A DNA stretch of 64,000 nucleotides from Caballeronia fortuita (GTDB taxonomy: Bacteria; Pseudomonadota; Gammaproteobacteria; Burkholderiales; Burkholderiaceae), in the NCBI RefSeq assembly GCF_001544835.2, contig NZ_FCNX02000018.1:107147-171146 (forward strand), in the 5' to 3' direction. The translations under genes and the position numbers were made by a program. Below, piece after piece: positions 49,070-57,108 of the stretch. The stretch's first letter is position 1. Each line of letters starts with the position of its first letter. The notes below the pieces were generated by a model that ran no database searches, had not been told where the DNA came from, and was given only the letters and a program-made list of their open reading frames with translations.

Positions 49070-49438
49070 TCAGAACGGCGCAAGACCGCATTGCGCCGCG
49101 ACGACCTTCCACGCGCCGCCAATGTTTCCCCACGTTCGCGTGTAGCGCAAGCTGCCCGCGAACGGCGCGCCGCCGAACGTCCCCGAAATCGCGACGCGCG
49201 TCACCGTGACGGCGAAGCCGCCATACACGCGCACGCTCTGATCCTCGACCTCCAGCTTGTCGATGCGCTGCATGCCGTAGCGATGCCCGTTGAGATCGTC
49301 GGCCTTCGTCCAGACCTTGCCGGTTGCATCGACGAAGCTCAGGTCGTCGGCGAGTAGCGCATCGAGCGCGTCCACGTCCGACGCCACCATCGCCTTCTTC
49401 AGGCGCTCCTCCAGTTCGCGGATTCCTTGCTCGTCCAT
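49070..49438 (-). CDS. SnoaL/NTF2-like domain protein (DUF4440 type)
   Basis: A 122-residue protein with an NTF2-like cone fold: helical N-terminus (MDEQGIRELEERLKKAMVAS; DVDALDALLADDLSFVDATG), then beta strands (QSVRVYGGFAVTVTRVAISG; RYTRTWGNIGGAWKVVAAQCG). The W-x-x-G-x-W-x-x-x-x-Q ending is typical of DUF4440. Function cannot be told: members include isomerases, hydratases and ketosteroid-type enzymes. Convergent with the M14 gene (15-base gap). Confidence 0.85.
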   Translation of the reverse strand: MDEQGIRELEERLKKAMVASDVDALDALLADDLSFVDATGKVWTKADDLNGHRYGMQRIDKLEVEDQSVRVYGGFAVTVTRVAISGTFGGAPFAGSLRYTRTWGNIGGAWKVVAAQCGLAPF

Positions 49439-49677
49439 GTTTTCGCTCGCGGTGAGAGAACCGTGAGCATCGCATCGGACCCGGCGAATGCACAAGCCGG
49501 GAAATTTCGCCAGTGCTGTTGCATGCGCGATACAGCGTAAGTCGTCTGAAAGCGCTGTCACATTCCTTTCTTTGGCGCCCGCTACATTTGCGCCCGTCGA
49601 CGCCACGCGCCATCAGAGCGCGACGCACTGCAGACACCGTCAACAACCACACCGCGAACCAACACACGGAGCTTGTT

Positions 49678-50874
49678 TTGAAGAAGAATCTCTTGGCGAC
49701 CGCGACGCTCGCCGCCTTTGCCGCCCTCGCCGCCACCTCCGCGCACGCGCAAAGCAGCGTGACGCTGTACGGCATCATCGATGCCGGCATCAGCTACGTG
49801 AACAACAGCACGCAAACCGCGACCCGCGCGGGCGAGAAGCTCTTCAAGTACGACGACGGCATCGCGCAAGGCAGCCGTTGGGGCATGAGGGGTTCGGAAG
49901 ACCTGGGGGGCGGCATGAAGGCGATCTTCACGTTGGAAGGCGGCTTCAACAGCGGCACGGGCACGCTCGGCCAGGGTGGCGCGCTCTTCGGCCGTCAGGC
50001 GTATGTCGGTCTTGCGAAGAACGACGTCGGCTCGGTGACCTTCGGCCGTCAATACTCGTTCTCGACGGACTACCTCGGCAGCAACTACTCCATCGGCGGT
50101 CAGACCGTCGCGGGTAACTACGGTTACCACATGAACGACGTCGACCAGCTGACGTCGAGCCGCATCAACAACTCGGTGAAGTTCAGCAGCGCGAGCTTCT
50201 ACGGCGTGACGTTCGGCGCGATGTACGGCTTCTCGAACCAGGCGGGCGCGTTCGCGGGCACGCCGAACACGACCGTCGGCACGACGACGACGGCGGGTTC
50301 GTCGCGCGCCTACAGCTTCGGCCTGAACTACAAGGCGGGTCCGTTCGGCATCGGCGCGGCGTACACCGACATCCGCTATCCGGCGGCTTCGACGCCCGCG
50401 TTCAGCACGGCCGTCGCGAATATCCAGACGATGGGCACCGCGAACGCCGGCAAGGACCTGCGCACGTTCGGCGTCGGCGCGAACTACGCGTTCGGCGCGG
50501 CGACCGTGTTCGGACTCTGGACCAACACGCTGTTCGAGCCGATCAACGGCGCGAGCTCGAAGCTCAACGCGTTCGATGTCGGCGGCAAGTACGCGTTCAC
50601 GTCGGCGCTGTCGGCCGGTCTCGGCTACTCGTACCTCAACATGACGGGCAATTCGAGCGGCCACTGGAATCAGGTCGATGCAAGCGTCGACTACGCGCTC
50701 TCGAAGCGCACCGACGTCTACGTGCTCGGCATCTATCAGAAGGCATCGGGCTCGAACCGCGGCGTCGAGAATCAGGCGTCGATCGGTTCGTCGTCGTCGA
50801 GCTACTTCGGCACGTCGGGTCTGGGCGAAAACGACCAGCTCGCGTTCCGCATCGGCGTTCGCCACAAGTTCTAA
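49678..50874 (+). CDS. Gram-negative porin, OmpC/Porin_4 type
   Basis: A 398-residue outer-membrane trimeric porin. The signal peptide (residues 1-25, ending SAHAQ) is followed by the start SSVTLYGIIDAGISYVNN and the signature GSRWGMRGSEDLGGGMKAI. It ends with Phe (IGVRHKF), as needed for assembly by Bam. The start is TTG at 49678 (TTG-AAG-AAG), six bases after GGAG; no ATG or GTG gives an intact signal peptide. Codon use is biased toward highly expressed genes. A strong terminator follows. Confidence 0.92.
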   Translation: MKKNLLATATLAAFAALAATSAHAQSSVTLYGIIDAGISYVNNSTQTATRAGEKLFKYDDGIAQGSRWGMRGSEDLGGGMKAIFTLEGGFNSGTGTLGQGGALFGRQAYVGLAKNDVGSVTFGRQYSFSTDYLGSNYSIGGQTVAGNYGYHMNDVDQLTSSRINNSVKFSSASFYGVTFGAMYGFSNQAGAFAGTPNTTVGTTTTAGSSRAYSFGLNYKAGPFGIGAAYTDIRYPAASTPAFSTAVANIQTMGTANAGKDLRTFGVGANYAFGAATVFGLWTNTLFEPINGASSKLNAFDVGGKYAFTSALSAGLGYSYLNMTGNSSGHWNQVDASVDYALSKRTDVYVLGIYQKASGSNRGVENQASIGSSSSSYFGTSGLGENDQLAFRIGVRHKF

Positions 50875-50902
50875 GCGCTTCGGCTCTTTATCGGGCTGAA
50901 AG

Positions 50903-50940
50903 AAATCGGGCCGCCGGACGTATCGGGCGGCCCGATTTTT
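50903..50940. terminator. Bidirectional terminator between porin and aspD
   Basis: AAATCGGGCCGCC and GGCGGCCCGATTT form a 13-bp stem around a ten-base loop, with T-rich tails on both strands. Its right edge touches the aspD stop. Confidence 0.88.
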
Positions 50941-52586
50941 CATTTCTTGTCGGACTTCTTGCCGACGGCCTTGTGATAGCGCTCGATGTACTCGTCCATC
51001 AGCTTGCGGATCGCGCGGCCGATCAGCATGTAGTCGCTTTCGTTCAGATTCGCGAGCGACACGCGCCCCGACGGATGCTGCGTGCCGAAGCCGCGCCCCG
51101 GCAACAGCACGACGCGCGCTTCCTTCGCGAGCCTGAAGAGAATCTCGGAAGGCTCGGTGTTCTCGATGACCCAATCCACCAGATCGCGGCCATGCCTGCG
51201 CTCGCCGAGATATTCGATATCGAGGATCGTGTAGTAGTCGACCTCGTTCTTGTCTTCCTCTTCGAGCGCGATGCCGATCTCGCGATACAGCGCCTGCTTG
51301 CGGCTGCGGATCAGGCGCTTCAGCGCGTTCTTGTACGCGTCGGGCGTGTCCATCAGCGAGAAGAGCGAGAACAGCACCATCTGCACCTGCTGCGGGGTCG
51401 AGAGGCCCGCCGTGTGATTCAGCGCGACGGTGCGGCTGTCGGCCACGAGACGGTCGATGAACTTGAGCTTGTCGGGCTCCGTCGTGATCGATTCGTAGCG
51501 CTCGTGAAGCTGCGCCCGCTGGTCTTTCGGCAATGCGGCGAGCTGCTTGTCGAGCACGTTGTCGCGATGCGTCGCGATCGCGCCGAGACGCCAGCCGGTC
51601 GCGCCGAAATACTTCGAATACGAGTAGACGAGGATCGTGTTCTTCGGACACAGCGCGAAGAGCGATACGAAATCGTCGGCGAAGGTGCCGTAGACATCGT
51701 CGGTCAGCAGGATGAGATCGGGGCGCTCCTTCACAATGTCCGCGATGTACTGAAGGCTTTCGTCGTCCATCTTCACCGACGGCGGATTGCTCGGATTCAC
51801 GAGGAAGAACGCCTTGACCTTCGGATCGCGCAGCTTGTCGAGTTCGGCCTTCGAGTATTGCCAGCCGTTCGCGACGTCCGCTTCCAGATTCACGACCTTC
51901 AGCTTGTAGTCGTTCAGGCGCGGGATCTCGATGTACGGCGTGAAGATCGGCGTGCCGAGCGCGATCGTATCGCCCGGCGCGATCAGGAAGTTCTCGCGCA
52001 TCGTGTTGAAGATGTAGGTCATCGCGGCGGTGCCGCCTTCGACCGCGAAGACATCGAACTCGCCGACGAACGGATGCTTGCCGATCATCTCGCGGCGCAG
52101 ATATTGCGCGACGATCTGCTCGGAGAGCTTCAGCATGCGGTCGGGCACCGGGTAGTTCGAGCCGAGAATGCCTTCGCACATCTCGTAGAGAAAGTCGCCG
52201 GCGTTCAGGCCGAGCTGATCGCGCACATACGACACCGCGCCCGCGAGAAACGCGATGCCCGGCACGCCCTTGTTCTCCCGCGCGAAGATTTCGAAGCGCT
52301 CTTCCAGCCCTTCGCGCTTAGGAAAACCGCCGACGCCTTCGGGCATGTACGCGAACGAGCGCTCCGACTCGCGCATCGCGAAGAGGCCCAGTTGCCAGAA
52401 GCCGTGACGCGGAATCGTCGCGAGGAAGTTGGGATTGCCGCGCCCGGCGTTGAGCATCGAGAGATTGGCCGGCCGTTCGACCGCCCCGCCGCCCGCCGCC
52501 TTGATGAGCTCGTCCTTCAGCTCGAACGGGCTGAGCGCCGCCATGCCGGCGCGATCGCCGGAACCTGCTTTATCGGACTTTGCCAT
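50940..52586 (-). CDS. aspD: Aspartate 4-decarboxylase (bifunctional aspartate aminotransferase)
   Basis: A 548-residue PLP fold-type I enzyme that converts L-aspartate to L-alanine and CO2, with side aminotransferase activity. It has the AspD length (about 530-550), far longer than ordinary aspartate aminotransferases. The PLP Lys lies in SYSKYFGATGWRLG; VNPSNPPS, TDDVYGTF and FVGEFDVFAVEGG are AspD-like. It consumes a proton, so with the antiporter gene upstream it forms a proton-motive cycle. Start ATG at 52586 with GGAGGTGTT. Confidence 0.93.
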   Translation of the reverse strand: MAKSDKAGSGDRAGMAALSPFELKDELIKAAGGGAVERPANLSMLNAGRGNPNFLATIPRHGFWQLGLFAMRESERSFAYMPEGVGGFPKREGLEERFEIFARENKGVPGIAFLAGAVSYVRDQLGLNAGDFLYEMCEGILGSNYPVPDRMLKLSEQIVAQYLRREMIGKHPFVGEFDVFAVEGGTAAMTYIFNTMRENFLIAPGDTIALGTPIFTPYIEIPRLNDYKLKVVNLEADVANGWQYSKAELDKLRDPKVKAFFLVNPSNPPSVKMDDESLQYIADIVKERPDLILLTDDVYGTFADDFVSLFALCPKNTILVYSYSKYFGATGWRLGAIATHRDNVLDKQLAALPKDQRAQLHERYESITTEPDKLKFIDRLVADSRTVALNHTAGLSTPQQVQMVLFSLFSLMDTPDAYKNALKRLIRSRKQALYREIGIALEEEDKNEVDYYTILDIEYLGERRHGRDLVDWVIENTEPSEILFRLAKEARVVLLPGRGFGTQHPSGRVSLANLNESDYMLIGRAIRKLMDEYIERYHKAVGKKSDKK

Positions 52587-52635
52587 CCAACACCTCCAGA
52601 TTTGATAGTCGAAACAAGGCGACGGGAGACGCGCG

Positions 52636-54327
52636 TCACGTAAGCAGCATCACGATGACCATGCCCCAGATCGTCAGCAGCGTATTGCCGACCGCATAGG
52701 TCACCGTGTAGCCGAGGCCGGGCACCTGACTCTTCGCGGCGTCGCAGATCATGCCGAGCGCGGCGGTCGTCGTGCGCGCGCCCGCGCAGATGCCGAGCAG
52801 GATCGCGGGATGAAACTTGAACACGTACTTCGCGACATACATGCCGATGATGAGCGGCACCGACGACGCGAAAATGCCCCACAGGAAAAGACTCACGCCG
52901 AGCTTCTGCAAGCCCGCGACGAAACCCGGCCCCGCCGATATGCCTACGACCGCGATGAAGACGTTCAGGCCGACCGAGTTCATGAACCAGATGGTCGGCG
53001 ACGGAATGCGGCCGAAAGTCGGATGAATCGCGCGCAGCCAGCCGAACACGATGCCCGCGATGAGCGCGCCGCCCGCCGTCGACAACGTGAGCGGAATCGC
53101 GCCGACGTGCAGCACCAGCGCGCCGATCAGCGCGCCCAGCGTGATCGCGAGGCCGACGAAGGCCATGTCGGCGGCATCGGCGGGACGGTCGAGCACGCCG
53201 AGCGTCTTCGCGGCCGCCGTCGTGTCCTGCGTGCGGCCGACCAACGTGATCGTGTCACCGCGATGCAGCTTCGTGCTCGGCAGAATGGGAATCTGCGTTT
53301 CGGTCGCGCCGCGCTTGATCTTGCGCAGAAACACGCCGCGCGATGCAGGAGACTGCGCGAGTTCGAGCAGCGTCTTGCCGTCGACTTCCTTGTTGGTCAC
53401 GTAGACATCGACGCCTTCGACCGGCACCGCGAGCAGTTCGGCGTCGTCCACTTCTGTCGCGACGCCGCCGAGCAGTTCGACGAGCAGTTCGCGCCGCCCC
53501 GCGACCGCGACGACATCGCCGGGCTGGAGCACGTCGTCGATCTTGGCTTCCTGGATCGTCCCGCCGCGCCTGATCCGCTCGATGAAAAGCCGCGTGCCGG
53601 CCGGCTCCAGCGCCTCCGCCTGCGCGACCGACATGCCCGCCGCGCGCCCGTGCTCCGCCACCCGATAGGCGCGCAGCTCGAACTTGTGCCACGCCTGCCC
53701 CGCGCCGCCCAGTTCGCCGCCGCCGCCGAGTGTCGCCTCGTACTCCTTGCAGGCCGCGACGAGATCGATGTTCAGCAGCTTCGGCCCGAGCATCGCGAGA
53801 ATCAGCGCGGAGCCGATCGTCCCGAAGATATAGGTCACGGCGTAGGCGGTCGGCATGGCGTCGAGCAGCGACTTGGCCTGATCGGGCGGCAGCCCGAGCC
53901 GATTGATGGCGTCGGTGGCGAGGCCCATCGATGCCGAAATCGTCTGCGAGCCCGCGAAGAGACCGGCCGCCGAGCCGACGTCGTAACCCGCGATCTTCGC
54001 CGCCGCGTAAGGCGCCGCGAGACACAACACGCACTGGATGACGGAGAAGAGCGCCTGCGGCAAGCCGTCTTTCGCGATGCCGCGCACGAACTGCGGCCCG
54101 ACGCCGTAACCGACCGCGAACAGGAACATCAGGAAGAAGACCGATTTGACGTTCGACGAGATGGTGATGCCCAATTGCCCGATGGCGATGGCGGCGAGCA
54201 AGGTCGCCGTCACCGCGCCGAGGCTGAAGCCGCGAAAGCTCTTCCCGCCGACCCAATAGCCGACGCCGAGCGAAAGAAAGATGGCAATCTCAGGGTAGCT
54301 GCGCAGCGTTGCCGTAAGCCATGACAT
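52636..54327 (-). CDS. aspT: Aspartate-alanine antiporter AspT
   Basis: A 563-residue membrane exchanger of the AAE family: five helices, a large cytoplasmic part with two TrkA-C-like domains (GTRLFIERIRRGGTIQEAKI; RGVFLRKIKRGATETQIPI), then five more helices. The twin GVGYWVGG and GYVGPQFVRG-like repeats and PGLGYTVTYAVGNTLLTIWG ending are typical. It trades external aspartate for internal alanine. The ATG at 54327 has GGAGTGTCT before it; the GTG two codons upstream would overlap the Shine-Dalgarno. aspT-aspD operon, 49-base gap. Confidence 0.93.
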   Translation of the reverse strand: MSWLTATLRSYPEIAIFLSLGVGYWVGGKSFRGFSLGAVTATLLAAIAIGQLGITISSNVKSVFFLMFLFAVGYGVGPQFVRGIAKDGLPQALFSVIQCVLCLAAPYAAAKIAGYDVGSAAGLFAGSQTISASMGLATDAINRLGLPPDQAKSLLDAMPTAYAVTYIFGTIGSALILAMLGPKLLNIDLVAACKEYEATLGGGGELGGAGQAWHKFELRAYRVAEHGRAAGMSVAQAEALEPAGTRLFIERIRRGGTIQEAKIDDVLQPGDVVAVAGRRELLVELLGGVATEVDDAELLAVPVEGVDVYVTNKEVDGKTLLELAQSPASRGVFLRKIKRGATETQIPILPSTKLHRGDTITLVGRTQDTTAAAKTLGVLDRPADAADMAFVGLAITLGALIGALVLHVGAIPLTLSTAGGALIAGIVFGWLRAIHPTFGRIPSPTIWFMNSVGLNVFIAVVGISAGPGFVAGLQKLGVSLFLWGIFASSVPLIIGMYVAKYVFKFHPAILLGICAGARTTTAALGMICDAAKSQVPGLGYTVTYAVGNTLLTIWGMVIVMLLT

Positions 54328-54642
54328 AGACACTCCTTTGCGACGTGAGCCGCACTGTCGCCCGAAGATTCGGACGCTCGAGCGGTGTCTTTTCGTTCAA
54401 TACACCATTTTTCGCCGTTGAGGTTGATTCCGTTCGACTTGCCGTCGGGCCCGTTCGCAACGCGCGCAGTCGACACGATCTGAGTGCCTACTGAAACGGA
54501 TTCCTAAATAATAATGGTATCGAAAAACGCTGGAATGAAACCGGTCGCACGCCGATTCTTTGCGCCAGATCATATTTTCGCCCGCTGAAACAAAAACAGC
54601 GGCCGAAGCCGCTGTTCTTATCGACGCAGTCTTAGACGCGTC
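54328..54642. other. Intergenic region upstream of aspT
   Basis: 315 bases without a gene. It holds the aspT promoter, probably near the AT-rich patch at about 54501-54520 (TATTAT on the minus strand). Next to the left edge of the Old Yellow Enzyme gene is its terminator at 54592-54616. I see no other structure. Confidence 0.5.
54592..54616 (-). terminator. Rho-independent terminator after the Old Yellow Enzyme gene
   Basis: On the minus strand AACAGCGGC-TTCG-GCCGCTGTT gives a 9-bp stem with a stable UUCG tetraloop, followed by TTTG. Confidence 0.9.
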
Positions 54643-55704
54643 TTATTCCGCCGTTTCGAGCAGCGGGTAATCCGTGTAGCCTTTTGCGCCGGGCGCATAG
54701 AACGTCGACGTGTCCCAATTGTTGAGATCGGCATCGACTTCGAAGCGGCGCACGAGATCCGCATTCGCGATGAACGGCTTGCCCCACGCGACCGCATCGG
54801 CGTCGCCGCGCGCGATGATCGCTTCGGCGCTGGCCTTCGAGAAACCTTCATTGGCGATGTAGACGCCGCCGAACGCCTTCTTCAGTTGCGGGCCGAGGCT
54901 GTCCGCGGCTTCGTGCTCGCGTGCCGCGATGAACGCGATCTTGCGCTGACCCAGCTCACGCGCGACATAACCGAAGGTCGCGGCGCGATCGCTGTCGCCC
55001 ATCGTGTGCGAATCGGCACGCGGCGCAAGATGCACGCCGACACGGTCCGCGCCCCACACTTCGATCGCCTGATCGACGACTTCGAGCAGAAGACGCGCGC
55101 GGTTCTCGATCGAGCCGCCGTATGCGTCGGTGCGCTGATTCGTGCTGTCCTGCAGGAACTGGTCGAGCAGATAGCCGTTTGCGCCATGCACTTCGACGCC
55201 GTCGAAGCCCGCGCGCTTCGCGTTCTCCGCGCCCTTGCGGAAGGCCGCGACGACACCGGCGATTTCATCGAGTTCGAGTGCGCGCGGCGTCACGTACGGA
55301 CGTTGCGGACGCACGAGGCTCACGTGGCCGCCCGCTGCAATGGCGCTCGGCGCGACCGGCAGTTCGCCGTTCAAAAACACGGGGTCCGAAATGCGGCCGA
55401 CGTGCCACAGTTGCAGAAAAATCTTGCCGCCCGCGTCGTGCACGGCCTTCGTCACGAGCTTCCAGCCTTCCACTTGTTCGTCGGACCAGATGCCCGGCGT
55501 GTCGGCATAGCCCACGCCTTGCGGCGTCACCGACGTCGCTTCGCTCAGAATGAGTCCCGCCGCCGCGCGGTCTGCGTAGTACTGCGCCATCAACGCGTTC
55601 GGCACGCGTTCGATGCCGGCGCGCTGACGCGTGAGCGGCGCCATGATGATGCGGTTCTTCAGCGTGAGTGCGCCTACTTTGAGCGGATCGAAAAGAGTCG
55701 ACAT
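54643..55704 (-). CDS. Old Yellow Enzyme-family NADH:flavin oxidoreductase (NemA-like)
   Basis: A 353-residue FMN TIM-barrel reductase. It has the family start LFDPLKVGALTLKNRIIMAP, LQLWHVGRISD, the active-site stretch FDGVEVHGANGYLLDQFLQD with the paired His-Asn, and YGGSIENRARLLLEV. NemA-type members reduce nitro groups, N-ethylmaleimide, enones and other electrophiles with NAD(P)H. The start at 55704 gives the usual length. It is 54 bases downstream of an ArsR-type gene on the same strand, probably one operon. Confidence 0.93.
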   Translation of the reverse strand: MSTLFDPLKVGALTLKNRIIMAPLTRQRAGIERVPNALMAQYYADRAAAGLILSEATSVTPQGVGYADTPGIWSDEQVEGWKLVTKAVHDAGGKIFLQLWHVGRISDPVFLNGELPVAPSAIAAGGHVSLVRPQRPYVTPRALELDEIAGVVAAFRKGAENAKRAGFDGVEVHGANGYLLDQFLQDSTNQRTDAYGGSIENRARLLLEVVDQAIEVWGADRVGVHLAPRADSHTMGDSDRAATFGYVARELGQRKIAFIAAREHEAADSLGPQLKKAFGGVYIANEGFSKASAEAIIARGDADAVAWGKPFIANADLVRRFEVDADLNNWDTSTFYAPGAKGYTDYPLLETAE

Positions 55705-55758
55705 GGATTGGATTCCTAATGAAATTGAAAGCGGACTTTCACCGAATGGCAAGCAAGC

Positions 55759-56052
55759 TCAGAGACTCCCGATGGAATCGCGGAACGCCTGAATGACCGC
55801 TTCGTCGCGCTTGAAAAACACCCACTGTCCTACGCGCTTCGTGGTGACGAGCCCGGCTTTGTGCAAGGTCGCGAGATGCGCCGAAACGGTGGACTGCGAC
55901 ATGCCGCAGCGCCCATCGATCTGACCCGCGCAAACGCCGTGCACGTGCGGCAGTTCCTGATCAGGGAAATGCAGCTCCGGCTCCTTCAGCCACTCGAGAA
56001 TTTCGCGGCGAAGGGGGTTGGCTAAGGCCTTGTGAATTGCGTCGATGTCCAT
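55759..56052 (-). CDS. ArsR-family regulator with two cysteines near the recognition helix
   Basis: A 97-residue winged-helix regulator: MDIDAIHKALANPLRREILE, then GMSQSTVSAHLATLHKAGLV (recognition helix) and wing KRVGQWVFFKRD. Two Cys, in GVCAGQIDGRCGMS, lie directly before the recognition helix, suggesting a redox or electrophile sensor rather than a classic ELCVC metal sensor. Its neighbour is an Old Yellow Enzyme gene, which it probably controls. The ATG at 56052 was preferred over a longer frame to 56190. Confidence 0.9.
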   Translation of the reverse strand: MDIDAIHKALANPLRREILEWLKEPELHFPDQELPHVHGVCAGQIDGRCGMSQSTVSAHLATLHKAGLVTTKRVGQWVFFKRDEAVIQAFRDSIGSL

Positions 56053-56257
56053 TTCGTTGCTCGTGCGTCTGACGAATCGAAGGCGCAAAGCCTTCCGAAT
56101 CGTCTTGAGTCGAAGTATATATCGCAAATCTACGATATGCAAATCCCGCGTCGAATGCATCGATTGAATCAATGCGGCGATCCGCGACATGCCGCCGCGC
56201 CGCGCCGTCTGGTACGCTCGCGGGTTTCATCGGCTGCAAAGAAGGCTGCAAACTTTT

Positions 56258-56662
56258 ATGGATACTCCTTTCAACGAACGCGGCGTGACGCTCTCGCGCG
56301 CCGGGCTGTCGGCGTCGGGTCAGATGATTCCGCTGCGCGATCTGCGCGCCGCGCGCGTCGTGACGATTCCGCGGCAGAAACCGTTGCCCGTCATCATCGC
56401 GCTGATCGGACTAGTCGTGCTCGGCGCGGGCATTTTCACCGGCGCAGGCGCGGCGCTCGTGCTCGGCGTGATGATCGTGGTCGTGGGTTATCTCACGTGG
56501 ATCACGCAGGACGTGATCTATCAGCTGATGGTCGCGACGCCCGGCGGCGAGCGCGAAGTGCTCATCACGAAGGATCAGGAATTCGCGGACAAGGTCGCGG
56601 CGCTCGTCGGCGAAGCGGTCGCAAAACATGCGGCAGGCGCGGCGGCCAAGCCGCAAGCGTGA
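56258..56662 (+). CDS. DUF6232-like membrane protein
   Basis: A 134-residue protein. The N-terminal part (NERGVTLSRAGLSASGQMIP; LRDLRAARVVTIPRQKPLPV) precedes two hydrophobic helices (about 48-66 and 70-88) and a soluble C-terminus (YQLMVATPGGEREVLITKDQEF). This matches the DUF6232 layout of an N-terminal strand-rich segment and two central helices. Function unknown. The ATG at 56258 is favoured over an upstream frame that overlaps the divergent ArsR gene. Confidence 0.7.
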   Translation: MDTPFNERGVTLSRAGLSASGQMIPLRDLRAARVVTIPRQKPLPVIIALIGLVVLGAGIFTGAGAALVLGVMIVVVGYLTWITQDVIYQLMVATPGGEREVLITKDQEFADKVAALVGEAVAKHAAGAAAKPQA

Positions 56663-56774
56663 GCTTTTACGCCGCGTTTACGCGGCGGCGCGCACCTTTA
56701 GCCGGGTTTTTAGGCGGCCGGCGCTAGAGTTCAGGCGTTGCCACAACGGGCCGTCATCGGACGGCTTCATATCG

Positions 56775-57101
56775 ATGTATATCCGCACTGCCGATTCGTC
56801 CGCGCTTCCTCAAGCGCACAGCGGCGGCTCGCCGCGCCGCAAGGAAGCGCGCCGCTGCGTCGCGTTCGATCTCATCGTACCGGGCCTCGATTCATCGGGC
56901 GCGCGCGAGGTGCTCGCCTATGCGTTCGGCGTGGGCACGCAGGCGTACATCGTGGAGACGAGCCGCCTCCACGAGTGCACCACGCTCTATGTCGAGACCG
57001 GCAGCGACGACATCAACGACGTCATCGGCACGCTCACCGCGCATTTCCCGAACGCGACGCTCGGCCGCGTCATCCGGATCGATCGCATCACGCGGCCCTA
57101 G
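56775..57101 (+). CDS. Conserved small hypothetical protein
   Basis: A 108-residue soluble protein: MYIRTADSSALPQAHSGGSP basic start, then an alpha/beta part (CVAFDLIVPGLDSSGAREVL, AFGVGTQAYIVETSRLHECT, DINDVIGTLTAHFPNATLGR). The last part resembles a ferredoxin-like (ACT or PII-like) fold, but I recognise no named family. Convergent with glgP (7-base gap). Good codon use from the ATG at 56775. Confidence 0.6.
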   Translation: MYIRTADSSALPQAHSGGSPRRKEARRCVAFDLIVPGLDSSGAREVLAYAFGVGTQAYIVETSRLHECTTLYVETGSDDINDVIGTLTAHFPNATLGRVIRIDRITRP

Positions 57102-57108
57102 ACGTCCG

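Noticed and set aside
49513..49677. Upstream in-frame start of the porin at 49513
   Set aside because: Would add 55 non-signal residues before the signal peptide.
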